64,000 bases of DNA from Aquincolibacterium sp041674705 (GCA_041674705.1 JBAYVF010000002.1:1-64000); one strand, 5' to 3'; positions 10,964 to 19,506 are shown, numbered from the stretch's first letter. Notes: generated from the letters alone by a model not told the origin. A program made the numbers and translations.

Positions 10964-10988
10964 TCTATCTCTGTCCGACAGAGATAGA
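10964..10988. repeat. Perfect palindrome after tRNA-Glu
   Basis: TCTATCTCTGTC and its exact reverse complement are separated by one base. It lies 6 bases after the CCA and has no T run on the plus strand. It may act as a processing or folding signal, or be a small palindromic repeat like others in this window. Confidence 0.6.
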
Positions 10989-10992
10989 TAAT

Positions 10993-11030
10993 ACGGCCTT
11001 GGATCGATTAACGACCCAAGGCCGTCTTTA
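10993..11030 (+). terminator. Putative terminator downstream of tRNA-Glu
   Basis: ACGGCCTTGG at 10993-11002 pairs perfectly with CCAAGGCCGT at 11016-11025, followed by CTTTATG, a weak T tract. From here to the RES gene at 11342 I see no convincing gene: two short overlapping frames on opposite strands (11030-11266 and 11241-11008) have no recognisable domain. Confidence 0.5.
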
Positions 11031-11341
11031 TGTCTGCATGTTCGCGCGACTTACGCCAAGCCCAAAAACCTGAACATTCTTCCATCCTTTCGGTTTCAAA
11101 ACCACAAACCAATGACAGGCTATTCTTGGCTCCAAACTGCCCATTCATCTCTAAATGGCCTTGTATTATGACCACATTGGTTTTGATCCATTCTGGCACT
11201 AAAGGCGGGCTGAAGGGGGAGCTGATGACAGCTGAAACCACATTTATGTTAGCATTGGTATTGTGAACGGTGACTATCTCTGGTTTCGGAATGGTGACTA
11301 GTCTAAACTATGATAATATGTGGCGATGTGAAGGAGTGGAA

Positions 11342-12073
11342 ATGAAAAAAATAGTTAATTTTAAGGCTGAATATGCTGCAGAGATTTTTAAGGCGCTTTC
11401 TTTTCTTCGACGAAATGGGAGTTTGAACAAATATGTTATACAAAGCAGGTTAAATAAAAACTGGGTTTTTACAGCTCCTAAAGATGTGCGGCGAACAGTA
11501 TTCTGTTTACGAAAAACCGGTCGTTTTTCTCATCCGACAAAACGTGTTTTGTACTTAGCTTCAAACACATGGTCTTCCGCATTAGAAGTTAATCCGACGT
11601 GGAAGCGTAAGAGAGAAGTTCCTTTTTTCTGTTTTGCGAAGCACTTGCGAAATTTAAGTTTGAGGAACTGGCAAAAGCTTGTCTACTTTATCAGAATAAA
11701 ACACGGCATTAGACTTTTAGGGCTTAATGCTGAAAAAAATATAAATGAACTAAATTCTGAATTAAACAAACTTGTGTCTAACCGATTTTTGAAAAATATG
11801 GTTCGTAGATCAATATCGGTTAGAAACGACAAGGCGTATTTAATTTCGCGATGCTTTGCTTATGCTGTGTCCAAGTTGGGTTTTGACGGTATAATTTACA
11901 AGGCTAAATCGACTCTGCATGGTATGAATGGTCCCATCCAAGGTTCTCTCAATGATCCAAGACTAGTGATATTTGAGAAAGCATCAAGGAAAAGAAAAAT
12001 TTTAGAACTTCCACCAGATGAAGAAAATTTAGCTGATTTACTCAGCTCTGCAGGAAATTCTCCCAAGCGCTAA
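11342..12073 (+). CDS. RES-domain protein (possible NAD-degrading toxin family)
   Basis: The 243-residue product matches the RES domain in outline: GRFSHP followed by RVLYLASNTWSSALEV (usual form GxRWNxxGxxxxYxAxxxxxAxxE) and, near the C-terminus, GFDGIIYKAKS and RLVIFE. Known RES toxins of type II toxin-antitoxin systems degrade NAD+, but many RES proteins are uncharacterised. The ATG at 11342 is chosen because AAGGAG lies 5 bases upstream; an in-frame ATG at 11270 has no such site. No Xre/MbcA-type antitoxin is adjacent, so a toxin role is uncertain. The 3' end overlaps the convergent recombinase gene by 32 bases. The sequence is AT-richer than the flanking chromosome, consistent with acquired DNA. 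Confidence 0.65.
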   Translation: MKKIVNFKAEYAAEIFKALSFLRRNGSLNKYVIQSRLNKNWVFTAPKDVRRTVFCLRKTGRFSHPTKRVLYLASNTWSSALEVNPTWKRKREVPFFCFAKHLRNLSLRNWQKLVYFIRIKHGIRLLGLNAEKNINELNSELNKLVSNRFLKNMVRRSISVRNDKAYLISRCFAYAVSKLGFDGIIYKAKSTLHGMNGPIQGSLNDPRLVIFEKASRKRKILELPPDEENLADLLSSAGNSPKR

Positions 12074-13628
12074 CTTGTTTTTGCCAGTTGAATTCAAACG
12101 AGATTGGACGCAGACCGCGCTCGCTGATCTTTGCAAGGCGGTGAGGATTGCCGCAGATAATCTCTTCTTGGATTGCAGGGGCGAGGAAAAGCAGGTTCAT
12201 AATTTGCTCAAGGCGTGCTTTGGAGATTCCTAGCCACTCGGCAAGCTGGTTCAGGTCTTTGACGCGGCCATCATCGAGCATTCCTTGGATCTGGTGGGCG
12301 AGGAGGAGCTGGCGCCGGATAGGTGGCTCACTGAAGAATTTATCGCCAGTAGTGCCGGATTGCCGTTTGAGTTGATCGAGTGGCAGGTCGAATTCGTGTT
12401 TTGTTCTACCGCTCTTGAGTTGCATTCGAAGCTTGTTTTCACGGCCGTCATATTCGATCAATTGGATCAAGGCCTGGATCTGCTCGGTCTGCTTCTCAAG
12501 GGGGAGTTTTTGCCACTCGCTTTCTTCAGGAATATCCTTTTGTGTGATGGTTCTCAGCAGTTCGACAACCCTTCGTTCGATCGGGAGGGCGCTCATGGAT
12601 TTGACGGGACAGTCCTTTCGGCCCCGTTTGATGGCGTTGAGGCAAATATAGTAACGGTATTTGGAACTCCCGCGCTGGGTATAGCCATGCGACATGCTGG
12701 CATTGCAGTAGGAGCAGCGGAAGATACCGCTTAACAGGCCCGGGAACTTGCGGTTCTTGGTGACCCCGCGTTCCCGCGTATTCTGCTTCATGATCTCCTG
12801 CGCTTTGTTGAAGATGTCCTCTTCGATGATGGCCGCATGTTCGCCTGGATAGATCTTCCCGCCGTACGAGACCTTTCCAAGGTAGGTGACGTTTTTAAGC
12901 ATGATCTGGATATTGGTGTTCTTGAAAGGGATGCCACCCGTGACTTTGCGTTCACTGCGCAGCGTCTTGGTGCGGTGGCCCCGCTCATTTAATGTGTGAG
13001 CGACATCCAGCAGAGACTTCTTCTCCAGATACAAACGGAAGACAGAACGTACGAGATCAGCCTCTTTGGAATTTACGATCAGCTTTCGGATGTTTCGATC
13101 AGTGTCATATCCCAGCGGAGGACGGCCTCCAACCCATTTTCCCTTGATTCGAGCAGCTCCCATCTTATCCTTGGTACGCTCGCTGATCATCTCCCGCTCG
13201 AATTGAGCGAAAGAAAGCAGAATATTGAGGGTCAATCGGCCCATCGAGGTATTCGTATTGAAGTGCTGAGTCACCGAGACAAAGGTGATTTGGTTTTCTT
13301 CGAAGAATTGCAGGAGTTTGACGAAATCCATCAGGGAACGCGATAAGCGGTCTACCTTATAGACGACCAGGCAGTCGATCTTCCTTAGCCGGATGGCATC
13401 CATCAATCGTTGAAGGGCAGGACGGTCCATTGTGGCTCCTGTGAAGCCGCCATCGTCGTATTTCTCGGGTAAAAGTTTCCACCCTTGATGCTGTTGGCTT
13501 TGGATATAGCTTTCAGCCGATTCACGTTGGGCATCGAGCGAGGTAAAGTCCTTCTCTAGTCCTTCACTGGTCGATTTGCGCGTATAGATCGCGCAACGGA
13601 TTTGCTTTTTCTCGTCAGTTTTTTCCAT
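12042..13628 (-). CDS. Large serine recombinase
   Basis: This 528-residue protein has the serine recombinase catalytic domain at the N-terminus: IYTRKSTSEG with the nucleophile Ser19, DDGGFTGATMDRPALQRL, VYKVDRLSRSL and REMISERTKDK. A Recombinase domain follows (KWVGGRPPLGYD), then a zinc ribbon with FRCSYC and paired downstream cysteines, then a helix-turn-helix-like C-terminus (LAEWLGISKARLEQI). These proteins cut and rejoin DNA at attachment sites to integrate or excise phages and islands. The internal ATG at 13628 is preferred to the longer frame because the extra residues overlap the upstream DUF2924 gene heavily. From 13628 the two genes still overlap by 14 bases, suggesting translational coupling. 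Confidence 0.9.
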   Translation of the reverse strand: MEKTDEKKQIRCAIYTRKSTSEGLEKDFTSLDAQRESAESYIQSQQHQGWKLLPEKYDDGGFTGATMDRPALQRLMDAIRLRKIDCLVVYKVDRLSRSLMDFVKLLQFFEENQITFVSVTQHFNTNTSMGRLTLNILLSFAQFEREMISERTKDKMGAARIKGKWVGGRPPLGYDTDRNIRKLIVNSKEADLVRSVFRLYLEKKSLLDVAHTLNERGHRTKTLRSERKVTGGIPFKNTNIQIMLKNVTYLGKVSYGGKIYPGEHAAIIEEDIFNKAQEIMKQNTRERGVTKNRKFPGLLSGIFRCSYCNASMSHGYTQRGSSKYRYYICLNAIKRGRKDCPVKSMSALPIERRVVELLRTITQKDIPEESEWQKLPLEKQTEQIQALIQLIEYDGRENKLRMQLKSGRTKHEFDLPLDQLKRQSGTTGDKFFSEPPIRRQLLLAHQIQGMLDDGRVKDLNQLAEWLGISKARLEQIMNLLFLAPAIQEEIICGNPHRLAKISERGLRPISFEFNWQKQVSAWENFLQS

Positions 13629-14088
13629 TTTTAGCCAGTCCGAAGAATCCGAATCCATTCCAGTGTGAACCTGTAACCGCTTTCGCAACAGCACTTAAAT
13701 TTTTGTAAGCAGCTTCCTTGTATTCAAAACCACTTTCCAGAACTTTGACCTCAATGCGATCACCTTTATAGAGCTTGGTAACCAGCGAGCCGGGCATTGG
13801 CAATCGGGGATCACGGCCAGTAGTTGTCGAAAGATTCCCGCCACGTGTCTTGAAAGTTCTTTTGTTAATCGGATCGTAGGATTGGACAAGCTTCTGGATG
13901 TTGTGTTTCAGTGCAGGGGAGATGCCACCAGCCGCTTGCTCCTGGATTCGGTATGCCAGCTGACGTATCAGAAATGAGCGGTTCCCGGGAGCCGACTTAT
14001 CACCGAAATGCTGTCGGAAAAGCGCCAGCAGCTGTGTTGTCTCGATGGTTTTCAACGCCTCAATTTGTCCTGATATGTTCTCTTTCAT
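13615..14088 (-). CDS. DUF2924 family protein
   Basis: The 157-residue product has the DUF2924 signature: RSFLIRQLAYRIQEQAAGG, a basic middle part, LPMPGSLVTKLYKG, and a C-terminal block with VLESGFEYKEAAYKNLSAVAKAVTG and WNGFGFFGL. DUF2924 genes are commonly found just upstream of large serine recombinases, as here, and are suspected accessory factors of the recombinase; the biochemical role is not known. It overlaps the recombinase start by 14 bases. It is transcribed divergently from the tyrosine recombinase at 14174, and the 85-base gap contains an imperfect inverted repeat (TATGTCCA near 14107 and GGAGACATA near 14121) that could be an operator. Confidence 0.85.
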   Translation of the reverse strand: MKENISGQIEALKTIETTQLLALFRQHFGDKSAPGNRSFLIRQLAYRIQEQAAGGISPALKHNIQKLVQSYDPINKRTFKTRGGNLSTTTGRDPRLPMPGSLVTKLYKGDRIEVKVLESGFEYKEAAYKNLSAVAKAVTGSHWNGFGFFGLAKNGKN

Positions 14089-14173
14089 AATTGCCTCCGC
14101 TGGTCATATATGTCCATACGTTTGGAGACATAGCAAGTAGATAAGATCATGTCGGAATGAGCGGAGATAAGAG

Positions 14174-14743
14174 ATGAAACGGCAGAATACGCGGTACTTT
14201 ACGGGCAAAGAAAAGGGAACTCTCTTGAGGTTTCTCGAAAAGCGGCGGGACGCGCGGCGAGCGGAAATGCTCTATAAGCTCATGTTCGCAACAGGTCTCC
14301 GGCTTGCTGAGACCGTCAGCCTCAATATCGGCGATGTGCAGGGGAAAGACCTCATCGCTATGATTGGCAAAGGGGATAAGCTTCGGGAGATCCCCTTATC
14401 TAAGGCCATCCAGTTGGAAATCGAACGGTTTCTTGCTTGGAAGAAGCGGAAAGGCGAGGATATGTCGATTGAAGCGCCCTTATTTGTTTCCCGCAAGGGC
14501 GGCAGGCTTAGCAGAAGGGCCGTCCAGTGGGATCTTAATCTGTGGGTGAAACGATCAGCACTTGAAGGAAAGTATTCGCCCCATGCTCTCAGGCACACCG
14601 TGGGTTTCGAACTCATGCGTAAAACCCGCAACATCCGCCAGGTCCAGGAATTCCTCGGCCACAGCTCAATCATGACCACCCAAATCTACACCCACGTCAC
14701 CAAAGAAGAACTTCGCCACGGCGCGGAGCTTTTAGATATATGA
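14174..14743 (+). CDS. Minimal tyrosine recombinase (catalytic domain only)
   Basis: At 189 residues this is about 100 shorter than XerC/XerD. It carries the catalytic core: Arg43 in ATGLRLAE, lysine in MIGKGDKLREIP, His137 and Arg140 in SPHALRHTVG, His163 in LGHSSI and the nucleophile Tyr172 in TTQIYTHVT. Most of the N-terminal SAM-like DNA-binding domain is missing. It could be a compact integrase or invertase of the island, or a truncated Xer-type gene. The start ATG follows GGAGATAAGAG. The gene lies between the serine recombinase pair and the restriction-modification genes, so two unrelated recombinase families sit within 3 kb. Confidence 0.85.
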   Translation: MKRQNTRYFTGKEKGTLLRFLEKRRDARRAEMLYKLMFATGLRLAETVSLNIGDVQGKDLIAMIGKGDKLREIPLSKAIQLEIERFLAWKKRKGEDMSIEAPLFVSRKGGRLSRRAVQWDLNLWVKRSALEGKYSPHALRHTVGFELMRKTRNIRQVQEFLGHSSIMTTQIYTHVTKEELRHGAELLDI

Positions 14744-14794
14744 ATAGGGGAAGCTCAAATTTTCCTTCCAATAGAAGCGGAGCTATGGCATGAT

Positions 14795-14813
14795 GTTGAC
14801 TAAATTAGTCAAC
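14795..14813. promoter_or_regulatory. Perfect inverted repeat, probable operator of the HTH-methyltransferase
   Basis: GTTGACTAA, one central base, then TTAGTCAAC form a perfect 19-base palindrome just upstream of AAAAGGAG and the TTG start at 14829. Methyltransferases with an N-terminal HTH often repress their own genes by binding such a site, so autoregulation is a reasonable inference. Confidence 0.55.
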
Positions 14814-14828
14814 AAAAGGAGCTTTTAC

Positions 14829-15923
14829 TTGTCGATTTCAACCTTACTGAAAAAAGCACGAAACGATCGTGGGCTGAGCATGAGGGAGTTGGCAAATAAA
14901 TTAAAGCTGGATGCTGCTCATCTGTGCCGGATCGAAAATGGTACAGTTTCTCCCTCGGAACGATTGCTTGAAAAAATAGCTAAGTTCTTGAAGGTTGATC
15001 TCAATGATCTTCAAGTCTCGGCTGGGCGACTTCCCAAAGACATCTATGAGATTTTTTCTGAACATCCTAAAGAAGCCGCCTTGACGCTCAGAGAGAAGTT
15101 CGAGGTCTATAATTACGAGAGAACTGATCAGGTGGAGACAAATAAGCCGAAGTATTTTGAACCCGTGTTTGAGACATCTTTGGGAAAGCTCTATCAATGT
15201 GATTGCCTCGATTTCCTTCCCACTCTAGCTAACGAATCCATGGATTGTATTTTTGCTGATCCTCCTTTTAATTTGAATAAAAACTATGGTCCCAAAAGTA
15301 ATGACAACTTGGCGGAAGAAAGGTATATAAATTGGTCGTACCAATGGCTAGAAGAATGCGTTCGCTTATTGAAGCCCGGTGGTAGCATGTTTGTTTACAA
15401 TATACCCAAGTGGAATATTTATTACGCTTCATTTCTAACCCAAAGGTTAACATTCCGACATTGGATTGCTGTGAATATAAAACTCAGCCTTCCCATTCAG
15501 GGTCGTTTATACCCATCCCACTACAGCCTTCTTTATTTCACAAAAGGGAAACCTAAAACTTTCAACACACTCAGAGTGCCTATTCCGGCTTGTAGGCATT
15601 GCGGGGGAGATATCAAAGATTATGGAGGCCATAGGAAGTATTTAAATCCGGCAGGTCTCAATATCACTGATGTATGGGAAGATATCCCCCCAGTGCGACA
15701 TAAAAAATATAAAACGCGGGCGGCAAACGAGCTCTCAGTGAAATTGTTAGATCGGGCGCTAAGGATCTCCACCCAAGAAGGCGATACAGTTCTTGACCCG
15801 TTTGGCGGCGGGGGAACGACTTACTATGTGGCGGAAAAGCTGAAGCGTAACTGGATTGGTTGCGAGATTGAAGATTGCTCTCACATTATTAGAAGATTTA
15901 AGCAGGAACTTGTTATCGCGTAA
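14829..15923 (+). CDS. DNA methyltransferase with N-terminal XRE helix-turn-helix (restriction-modification)
   Basis: Residues about 4-60 form an XRE-type HTH (LLKKARNDRGLSMRELANKL, then AAHLCRIENGTVSPS). A methyltransferase follows with catalytic motif IV DPPF at 144-147 ahead of the cofactor motif DPFGGGGTT at 323, the order of beta-class N6-adenine or N4-cytosine enzymes. It should protect host DNA from the partner nuclease encoded convergently at 15924. The TTG at 14829 is preferred to the ATGs at 14790 and 14793: AAAAGGAG ends 7 bases before it, and the earlier ATGs lie upstream of or next to the palindrome, which would then fall inside the coding region. The HTH fusion recalls M.EcoRII and M.SsoII, which regulate their own systems. 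A CRHC...C segment near 260 could bind zinc, which I cannot confirm. Confidence 0.85.
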   Translation: MSISTLLKKARNDRGLSMRELANKLKLDAAHLCRIENGTVSPSERLLEKIAKFLKVDLNDLQVSAGRLPKDIYEIFSEHPKEAALTLREKFEVYNYERTDQVETNKPKYFEPVFETSLGKLYQCDCLDFLPTLANESMDCIFADPPFNLNKNYGPKSNDNLAEERYINWSYQWLEECVRLLKPGGSMFVYNIPKWNIYYASFLTQRLTFRHWIAVNIKLSLPIQGRLYPSHYSLLYFTKGKPKTFNTLRVPIPACRHCGGDIKDYGGHRKYLNPAGLNITDVWEDIPPVRHKKYKTRAANELSVKLLDRALRISTQEGDTVLDPFGGGGTTYYVAEKLKRNWIGCEIEDCSHIIRRFKQELVIA

Positions 15924-16532
15924 TTAGTTTAAAGCCCGTCCGTCGGTTCCCTTAGGGATTCTTTTAACTTTCTTGCTTACCCCGTCGTGTTCAATTTCAA
16001 TGATGGCAAGATAGCCCTCTTTAACATTCAATGATTTCCAAAGGGGGAGATAGGGCTCGATTTCTTGGAAATTGCCGATCCTATCCGTCAGATAATGATA
16101 CATTTTTCGCGACGGAAGCACCAAAACTCCGCCGATAAGAGTTCCCTTTAAAATTCCCAAGGCCATTTTATTCAGAGAGCGATGGCTTGATGAAATATTC
16201 CCAGTTTCCCATTCAAAACAAAATGATTTGTCCCGTACCGGGTATGTGGCATCTATAGGTCCTGGTCGACTCTCAGACGAGACCTTTTGGCGGGTTTCAA
16301 GATCCCATCCTCTGTCCTTCAGATATTTCATGCAAAGCAGTTTAATGGGTTTGACGCCGTTTCCTTCGCCCCGCTTCTTTCCACACTGATCATGAAGAAT
16401 GAATTTTTCTGATCCTTTAGGGTGTTCAATCCGAAAAATGGACTCCTGAATGTCCTTTAAAATTTGTTTTAAGGACGCAGATTTTTTAAATCGTCCTTCA
16501 CTTAGCAAAATGGTTGTTTGCAAAATTTTCAT
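15924..16532 (-). CDS. BamHI-like type II restriction endonuclease
   Basis: The 202-residue product carries a PD-(D/E)XK-type active site of the BamHI kind: Asp94 in GPIDATYP, then Glu107 and Glu109 in CFEWETGNISSSHRSLNK. BamHI uses Asp94, Glu111 and Glu113, so spacing and chain length agree well. The conserved block LIGGVLVLPSRKMYHYLTD is also typical of this family as I remember it. It converges on the methyltransferase at 14829 with no gap, forming a compact R-M pair. The start has AAAGGATG upstream on the minus strand. It would cut unmethylated foreign DNA; the recognition site cannot be read from sequence. The assignment to BamHI rather than another PD-(D/E)XK family is moderately sure. 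Confidence 0.7.
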   Translation of the reverse strand: MKILQTTILLSEGRFKKSASLKQILKDIQESIFRIEHPKGSEKFILHDQCGKKRGEGNGVKPIKLLCMKYLKDRGWDLETRQKVSSESRPGPIDATYPVRDKSFCFEWETGNISSSHRSLNKMALGILKGTLIGGVLVLPSRKMYHYLTDRIGNFQEIEPYLPLWKSLNVKEGYLAIIEIEHDGVSKKVKRIPKGTDGRALN

Positions 16533-16614
16533 TTATTCATCCTTTCTAATTTGTGGGTATAATATATCACCTATGCAGGCAGCGTCTGAAAATAATAATT
16601 TTGAGGGCTAATCG
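16533..16614. promoter_or_regulatory. Divergent promoter region between nuclease and GHKL genes
   Basis: The 82-base AT-rich gap contains TATAATATA near 16558, usable as a -10 box in either direction. It must drive both the endonuclease (minus) and the GHKL cassette (plus) unless these are read through from elsewhere. Confidence 0.35.
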
Positions 16615-17961
16615 ATGATCACAGAAAACGAGTCGGGAAAAAATCAAATAAATGCAGCTCCCAGCAAGAATTTTTTTATAAAAATGTTAACGCGGGATAT
16701 AGGGCTTGTTGATTGCATTCTGGATCTAGTCGACAATTCGGTGGATAGCTTTATTCGAAATAACAATTTAGATGTAACGCAGCCGCTGCTTGGTGATCGA
16801 ATGCGGCATGCTGCTGCTAAGAATAAAGCCTACATAAACATAAACTTCACAGGCAATAGGTTTAGCATTGAGGATAATTGCGGCGGAATTTCAATAGATG
16901 ATGCCAAGAACTACGTTTTTCGCTTCGGGTATCATCACGAGGAGAAAAGAACTACAGGCCTTGGAGTTTACGGGATAGGTATGAAGCGAGCTTTTTTCAA
17001 AATGGGGAATAAAATAGACTTCATCTCAATAACAAAAAACGAAGAATTTTCGGTTGAAATCGACGTCGAGAAATGGAAACAAGAAGAAAACAATTGGCAC
17101 TTCAAATTTTCCGATGCTAAACCTTACCCAAAACCCATTGGCACAAAAAATACGGGGACAGTAATCGAAATATCCGAGCTGCATGAAGAAATAGCTGGTA
17201 GATTAAAACTAAAAGTTGTCCAAAATGAAATCTCTGAAAAAATAGCAAACACATACGCGTTATTCATAGATCACGGCGTAGAGATTAAAGTCAATGGGGT
17301 TGCCCTCGCGTCAAAGCTTCCAAAATTAGGTATTAGTTCCAATGTTACTTCGGCACGAAAACAGTTCGTTAAAAACGGTGTGGATGTTTTGATCATTATT
17401 GGCGTAACCCCACCATCGAACAAGACTCCAGGCGGGTGGTATATTTTTTGTAATGGCCGAATGGTAGTGGAAGCTGACAAAACACCATTAACTGGATGGG
17501 GGCGAGATTTGCCCCAGTTTCACACTAAATTCAACCACTTTGTTGGCTATCTTTATTTTCATTCTCCCGATGTTTTTAAATTACCTTGGAGAACCACAAA
17601 AAATGGGGTCGAGGCAGAGTCCGAGATTTATTTAACAGCATTGAATGAAATGACCTTGCTTGCCAAGCCCGTAACAGATCTTTTTACAAAAATATATGCA
17701 CCCGATGAGGATCGCGCTGAAAGCAAAGCCTTGTTCCGAAACCTTCGTGAAAAATCCACGCAACAAATACCAATAAAAACGACTCTCTTCCGAGTAAATG
17801 ATTCGAAATTAAAAGAAAGCCAAGAAGTTAATATTACCTATAGGCGTAACGTGGAAGAGGTGGAAAGAATTCGAAGGAAATTAGCTAAGCCGCGTATGCC
17901 TGCTACAAAAGTAGGTCAGTATACTTTTGATTATTTTATAAAAAATCATTGCGAACAATAA
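16615..17961 (+). CDS. GHKL-fold ATPase, candidate defence protein
   Basis: The 448-residue protein has the Bergerat ATP-binding fold at its N-terminus: N-box LDLVDNSVDSF (Asn41), G1 box IEDNCGGIS (Asp88), and G2 box GLGVYGIGMKRAFF. This resembles Hsp90, MutL and MORC-type ATPases rather than histidine kinases: no H-box or receiver partner is seen. The C-terminal half is not recognised. The stop codon overlaps the ATG of the next gene (TAATG), so the two are translationally coupled and probably form a complex. The location beside a restriction-modification pair and recombinases, and the low GC, suggest an antiviral role. Function is inference; a DNA-repair or DNA-remodelling role is the main alternative. 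Confidence 0.75.
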   Translation: MITENESGKNQINAAPSKNFFIKMLTRDIGLVDCILDLVDNSVDSFIRNNNLDVTQPLLGDRMRHAAAKNKAYININFTGNRFSIEDNCGGISIDDAKNYVFRFGYHHEEKRTTGLGVYGIGMKRAFFKMGNKIDFISITKNEEFSVEIDVEKWKQEENNWHFKFSDAKPYPKPIGTKNTGTVIEISELHEEIAGRLKLKVVQNEISEKIANTYALFIDHGVEIKVNGVALASKLPKLGISSNVTSARKQFVKNGVDVLIIIGVTPPSNKTPGGWYIFCNGRMVVEADKTPLTGWGRDLPQFHTKFNHFVGYLYFHSPDVFKLPWRTTKNGVEAESEIYLTALNEMTLLAKPVTDLFTKIYAPDEDRAESKALFRNLREKSTQQIPIKTTLFRVNDSKLKESQEVNITYRRNVEEVERIRRKLAKPRMPATKVGQYTFDYFIKNHCEQ

Positions 17962-18923
17962 TGTTAAGCTTCGAAAAGTTTAATTATTGGTACCGACCTG
18001 CAAAGCAAATCGAACGAAGATTGATTATCGATGCATTGTTGCGGCTGTCAGAATGCGGTGATTACCCCATTTCTGCTTACACCTACTTTGGATTCGGTTC
18101 AATTTATTACGTTGATTTTGTTATGTTCCATAAATATCTTTCGATTAAAAAAATGATCTGTTGTGAAAGCGAAAATATTCCGAAGAGAATGAAATTCAAT
18201 AAACCTTATCGGTTTATTTCTCTTAAAATGAATAAAGCTTCCGACGTCATCCCTTATCTTGCATTTTCTAGCAAGTACTTCGTATGGTTAGACTATGAAA
18301 AAACATTAGATAAAGAAGTCCTGGAGGATGTGTCGCAGCTTTGCCGATCCTTACGGCCTGGAAGTATCTTGCTAATCACAATGGATGCGGATGAAGATAG
18401 ATCTCCGGAAGAAATTGAAGACGAACTTTTGTCTCAGTCTGAAAGACGAAAACAAAAACTCGAATATTACCAAGCGAATTTTCAACGTTTTACAAAGACT
18501 CCAATCATAAATCAAAGTTTGGACGAACCTAGACTTCCGAAATTTTTTTCTGAGGTGGTCTATAGCAGAATTGAAGAGGTTCTTGCAGGGAGAGGCGGCG
18601 TCAATTTCTTCCCGCTGTTTAACTTTTTATATGCGGACAATGCTCAAATGTTGACGCTAGGCGGCATAATTGATGGGGATGAGGGGGCTGCTAGGCTGCA
18701 AACATCGGGGATTTATGGTCATGATTTTATACGCCGACGTTATCAATCTTTAAAGATTACAGCACCTCCATTAACACTACGAGAAAGATATTGGCTGGAT
18801 AAAAAAATTGGGCACCAATTGAGAAATAATCGTTTACCCTTCGAGTTAAGAAGGCGTGGATCTCTGAAAAGTTATGCCAAGTTTTATAAACATTACCCCA
18901 TATTCTCAGAAATTCTCGTGTGA
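17961..18923 (+). CDS. Methyltransferase-fold partner of the GHKL ATPase
   Basis: The 320-residue protein shows a class I methyltransferase-like (Rossmann) layout: glycine-rich YFGFGSIYYVDF near residue 45, an acidic strand end ICCESE, FVWLDYEKTL, and LRPGSILLITMDAD. No DPPY-type base-methylation motif is present, so it is not an obvious DNA methylase; an O-methyltransferase-like or other SAM-dependent enzyme is possible, or a non-catalytic relative. The second half is not recognised. The start ATG at 17961 overlaps the stop of the GHKL gene by one base; a TTG four codons earlier is less likely. I do not recognise this pair as a named defence system, but I cannot exclude that it has been described. 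Confidence 0.6.
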   Translation: MLSFEKFNYWYRPAKQIERRLIIDALLRLSECGDYPISAYTYFGFGSIYYVDFVMFHKYLSIKKMICCESENIPKRMKFNKPYRFISLKMNKASDVIPYLAFSSKYFVWLDYEKTLDKEVLEDVSQLCRSLRPGSILLITMDADEDRSPEEIEDELLSQSERRKQKLEYYQANFQRFTKTPIINQSLDEPRLPKFFSEVVYSRIEEVLAGRGGVNFFPLFNFLYADNAQMLTLGGIIDGDEGAARLQTSGIYGHDFIRRRYQSLKITAPPLTLRERYWLDKKIGHQLRNNRLPFELRRRGSLKSYAKFYKHYPIFSEILV

Positions 18924-18956
18924 GCAATTCTAATGTCGTTTTTTGTATGATTTATG

Positions 18957-19178
18957 TCATGACCTCCGAAGCAGATCCGAGCAGGTTAACCTGAAAGCCC
19001 GCGCGATTTTAGCCATGATGTCGGTCGTAACATCCGGTGGCTCTTTCCCCTCGATTCTTTGAAGATATCTTTCTGAAATTCCTGCGCATTTTGCCAGCCT
19101 CTCCTGAGTCCAGCCATGTTTCTTCCGTAACCTTCTGATTTGCCGCCCAAATGTGACGCGTATGCTCTTTTTACGCAT
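18957..19178 (-). CDS. XRE-family transcriptional regulator
   Basis: The 73-residue protein is almost entirely an XRE helix-turn-helix: FGRQIRRLRKKHGWTQERLA followed by GISERYLQRIEG. The ATG at 19178 has AGGAGGT four to five bases upstream on the minus strand; a longer frame to 19229 has no such site. Downstream of a second XRE gene in the same direction. Proteins of this size commonly repress phage or island genes. Confidence 0.85.
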   Translation of the reverse strand: MRKKSIRVTFGRQIRRLRKKHGWTQERLAKCAGISERYLQRIEGKEPPDVTTDIMAKIARAFRLTCSDLLRRS

Positions 19179-19253
19179 AGAAACCTCCTGGTTGGGGCGT
19201 ATAGAGCCATACGTGTCGGGTATTATCAAGAGAATAGAAGAGAAAAAATCAGC

Positions 19254-19493
19254 TTAAAACTTGAGTAGTTTCCAGGAGAGGAGATTTAAAGCTTTTGCGA
19301 TTTTTCCGATGGTGTCGATTTTGACGGCATTCGGCTTCTGCGATTCAAGACGCTGATAATAACGGATATCCATTCCTACCCGCTCAGCCATCGCTTCTTG
19401 CGTCAGATCCAATTTCTTCCGAATTTTCCGCAGCTGTGCTGCAAATTGAAGTCGTATTTTAGGTGTCGACATGGAGGTATTTTCCGGCAACAC
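19254..19493 (-). CDS. XRE-family transcriptional regulator
   Basis: A 79-residue XRE protein with FAAQLRKIRKKLDLTQEAMA and VGMDIRYYQRLES. The GTG at 19493 is given as start; an internal ATG at 19472 would yield 72 residues and neither has a clear ribosome-binding site on the minus strand. It lies upstream of the related gene at 19178 and could be its cotranscribed paralogue. An inverted repeat at 19507-19524 sits just before its start, so it probably controls its own promoter. Confidence 0.8.
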   Translation of the reverse strand: MLPENTSMSTPKIRLQFAAQLRKIRKKLDLTQEAMAERVGMDIRYYQRLESQKPNAVKIDTIGKIAKALNLLSWKLLKF

Positions 19494-19506
19494 GGCCTAT
19501 GTAGCC

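Noticed and set aside
11008..11266. Two overlapping frames on opposite strands (77-78 codons) after tRNA-Glu
   Set aside because: No known domain, no clear ribosome-binding site, and they overlap each other fully; the segment also contains tRNA-flanking palindromes.
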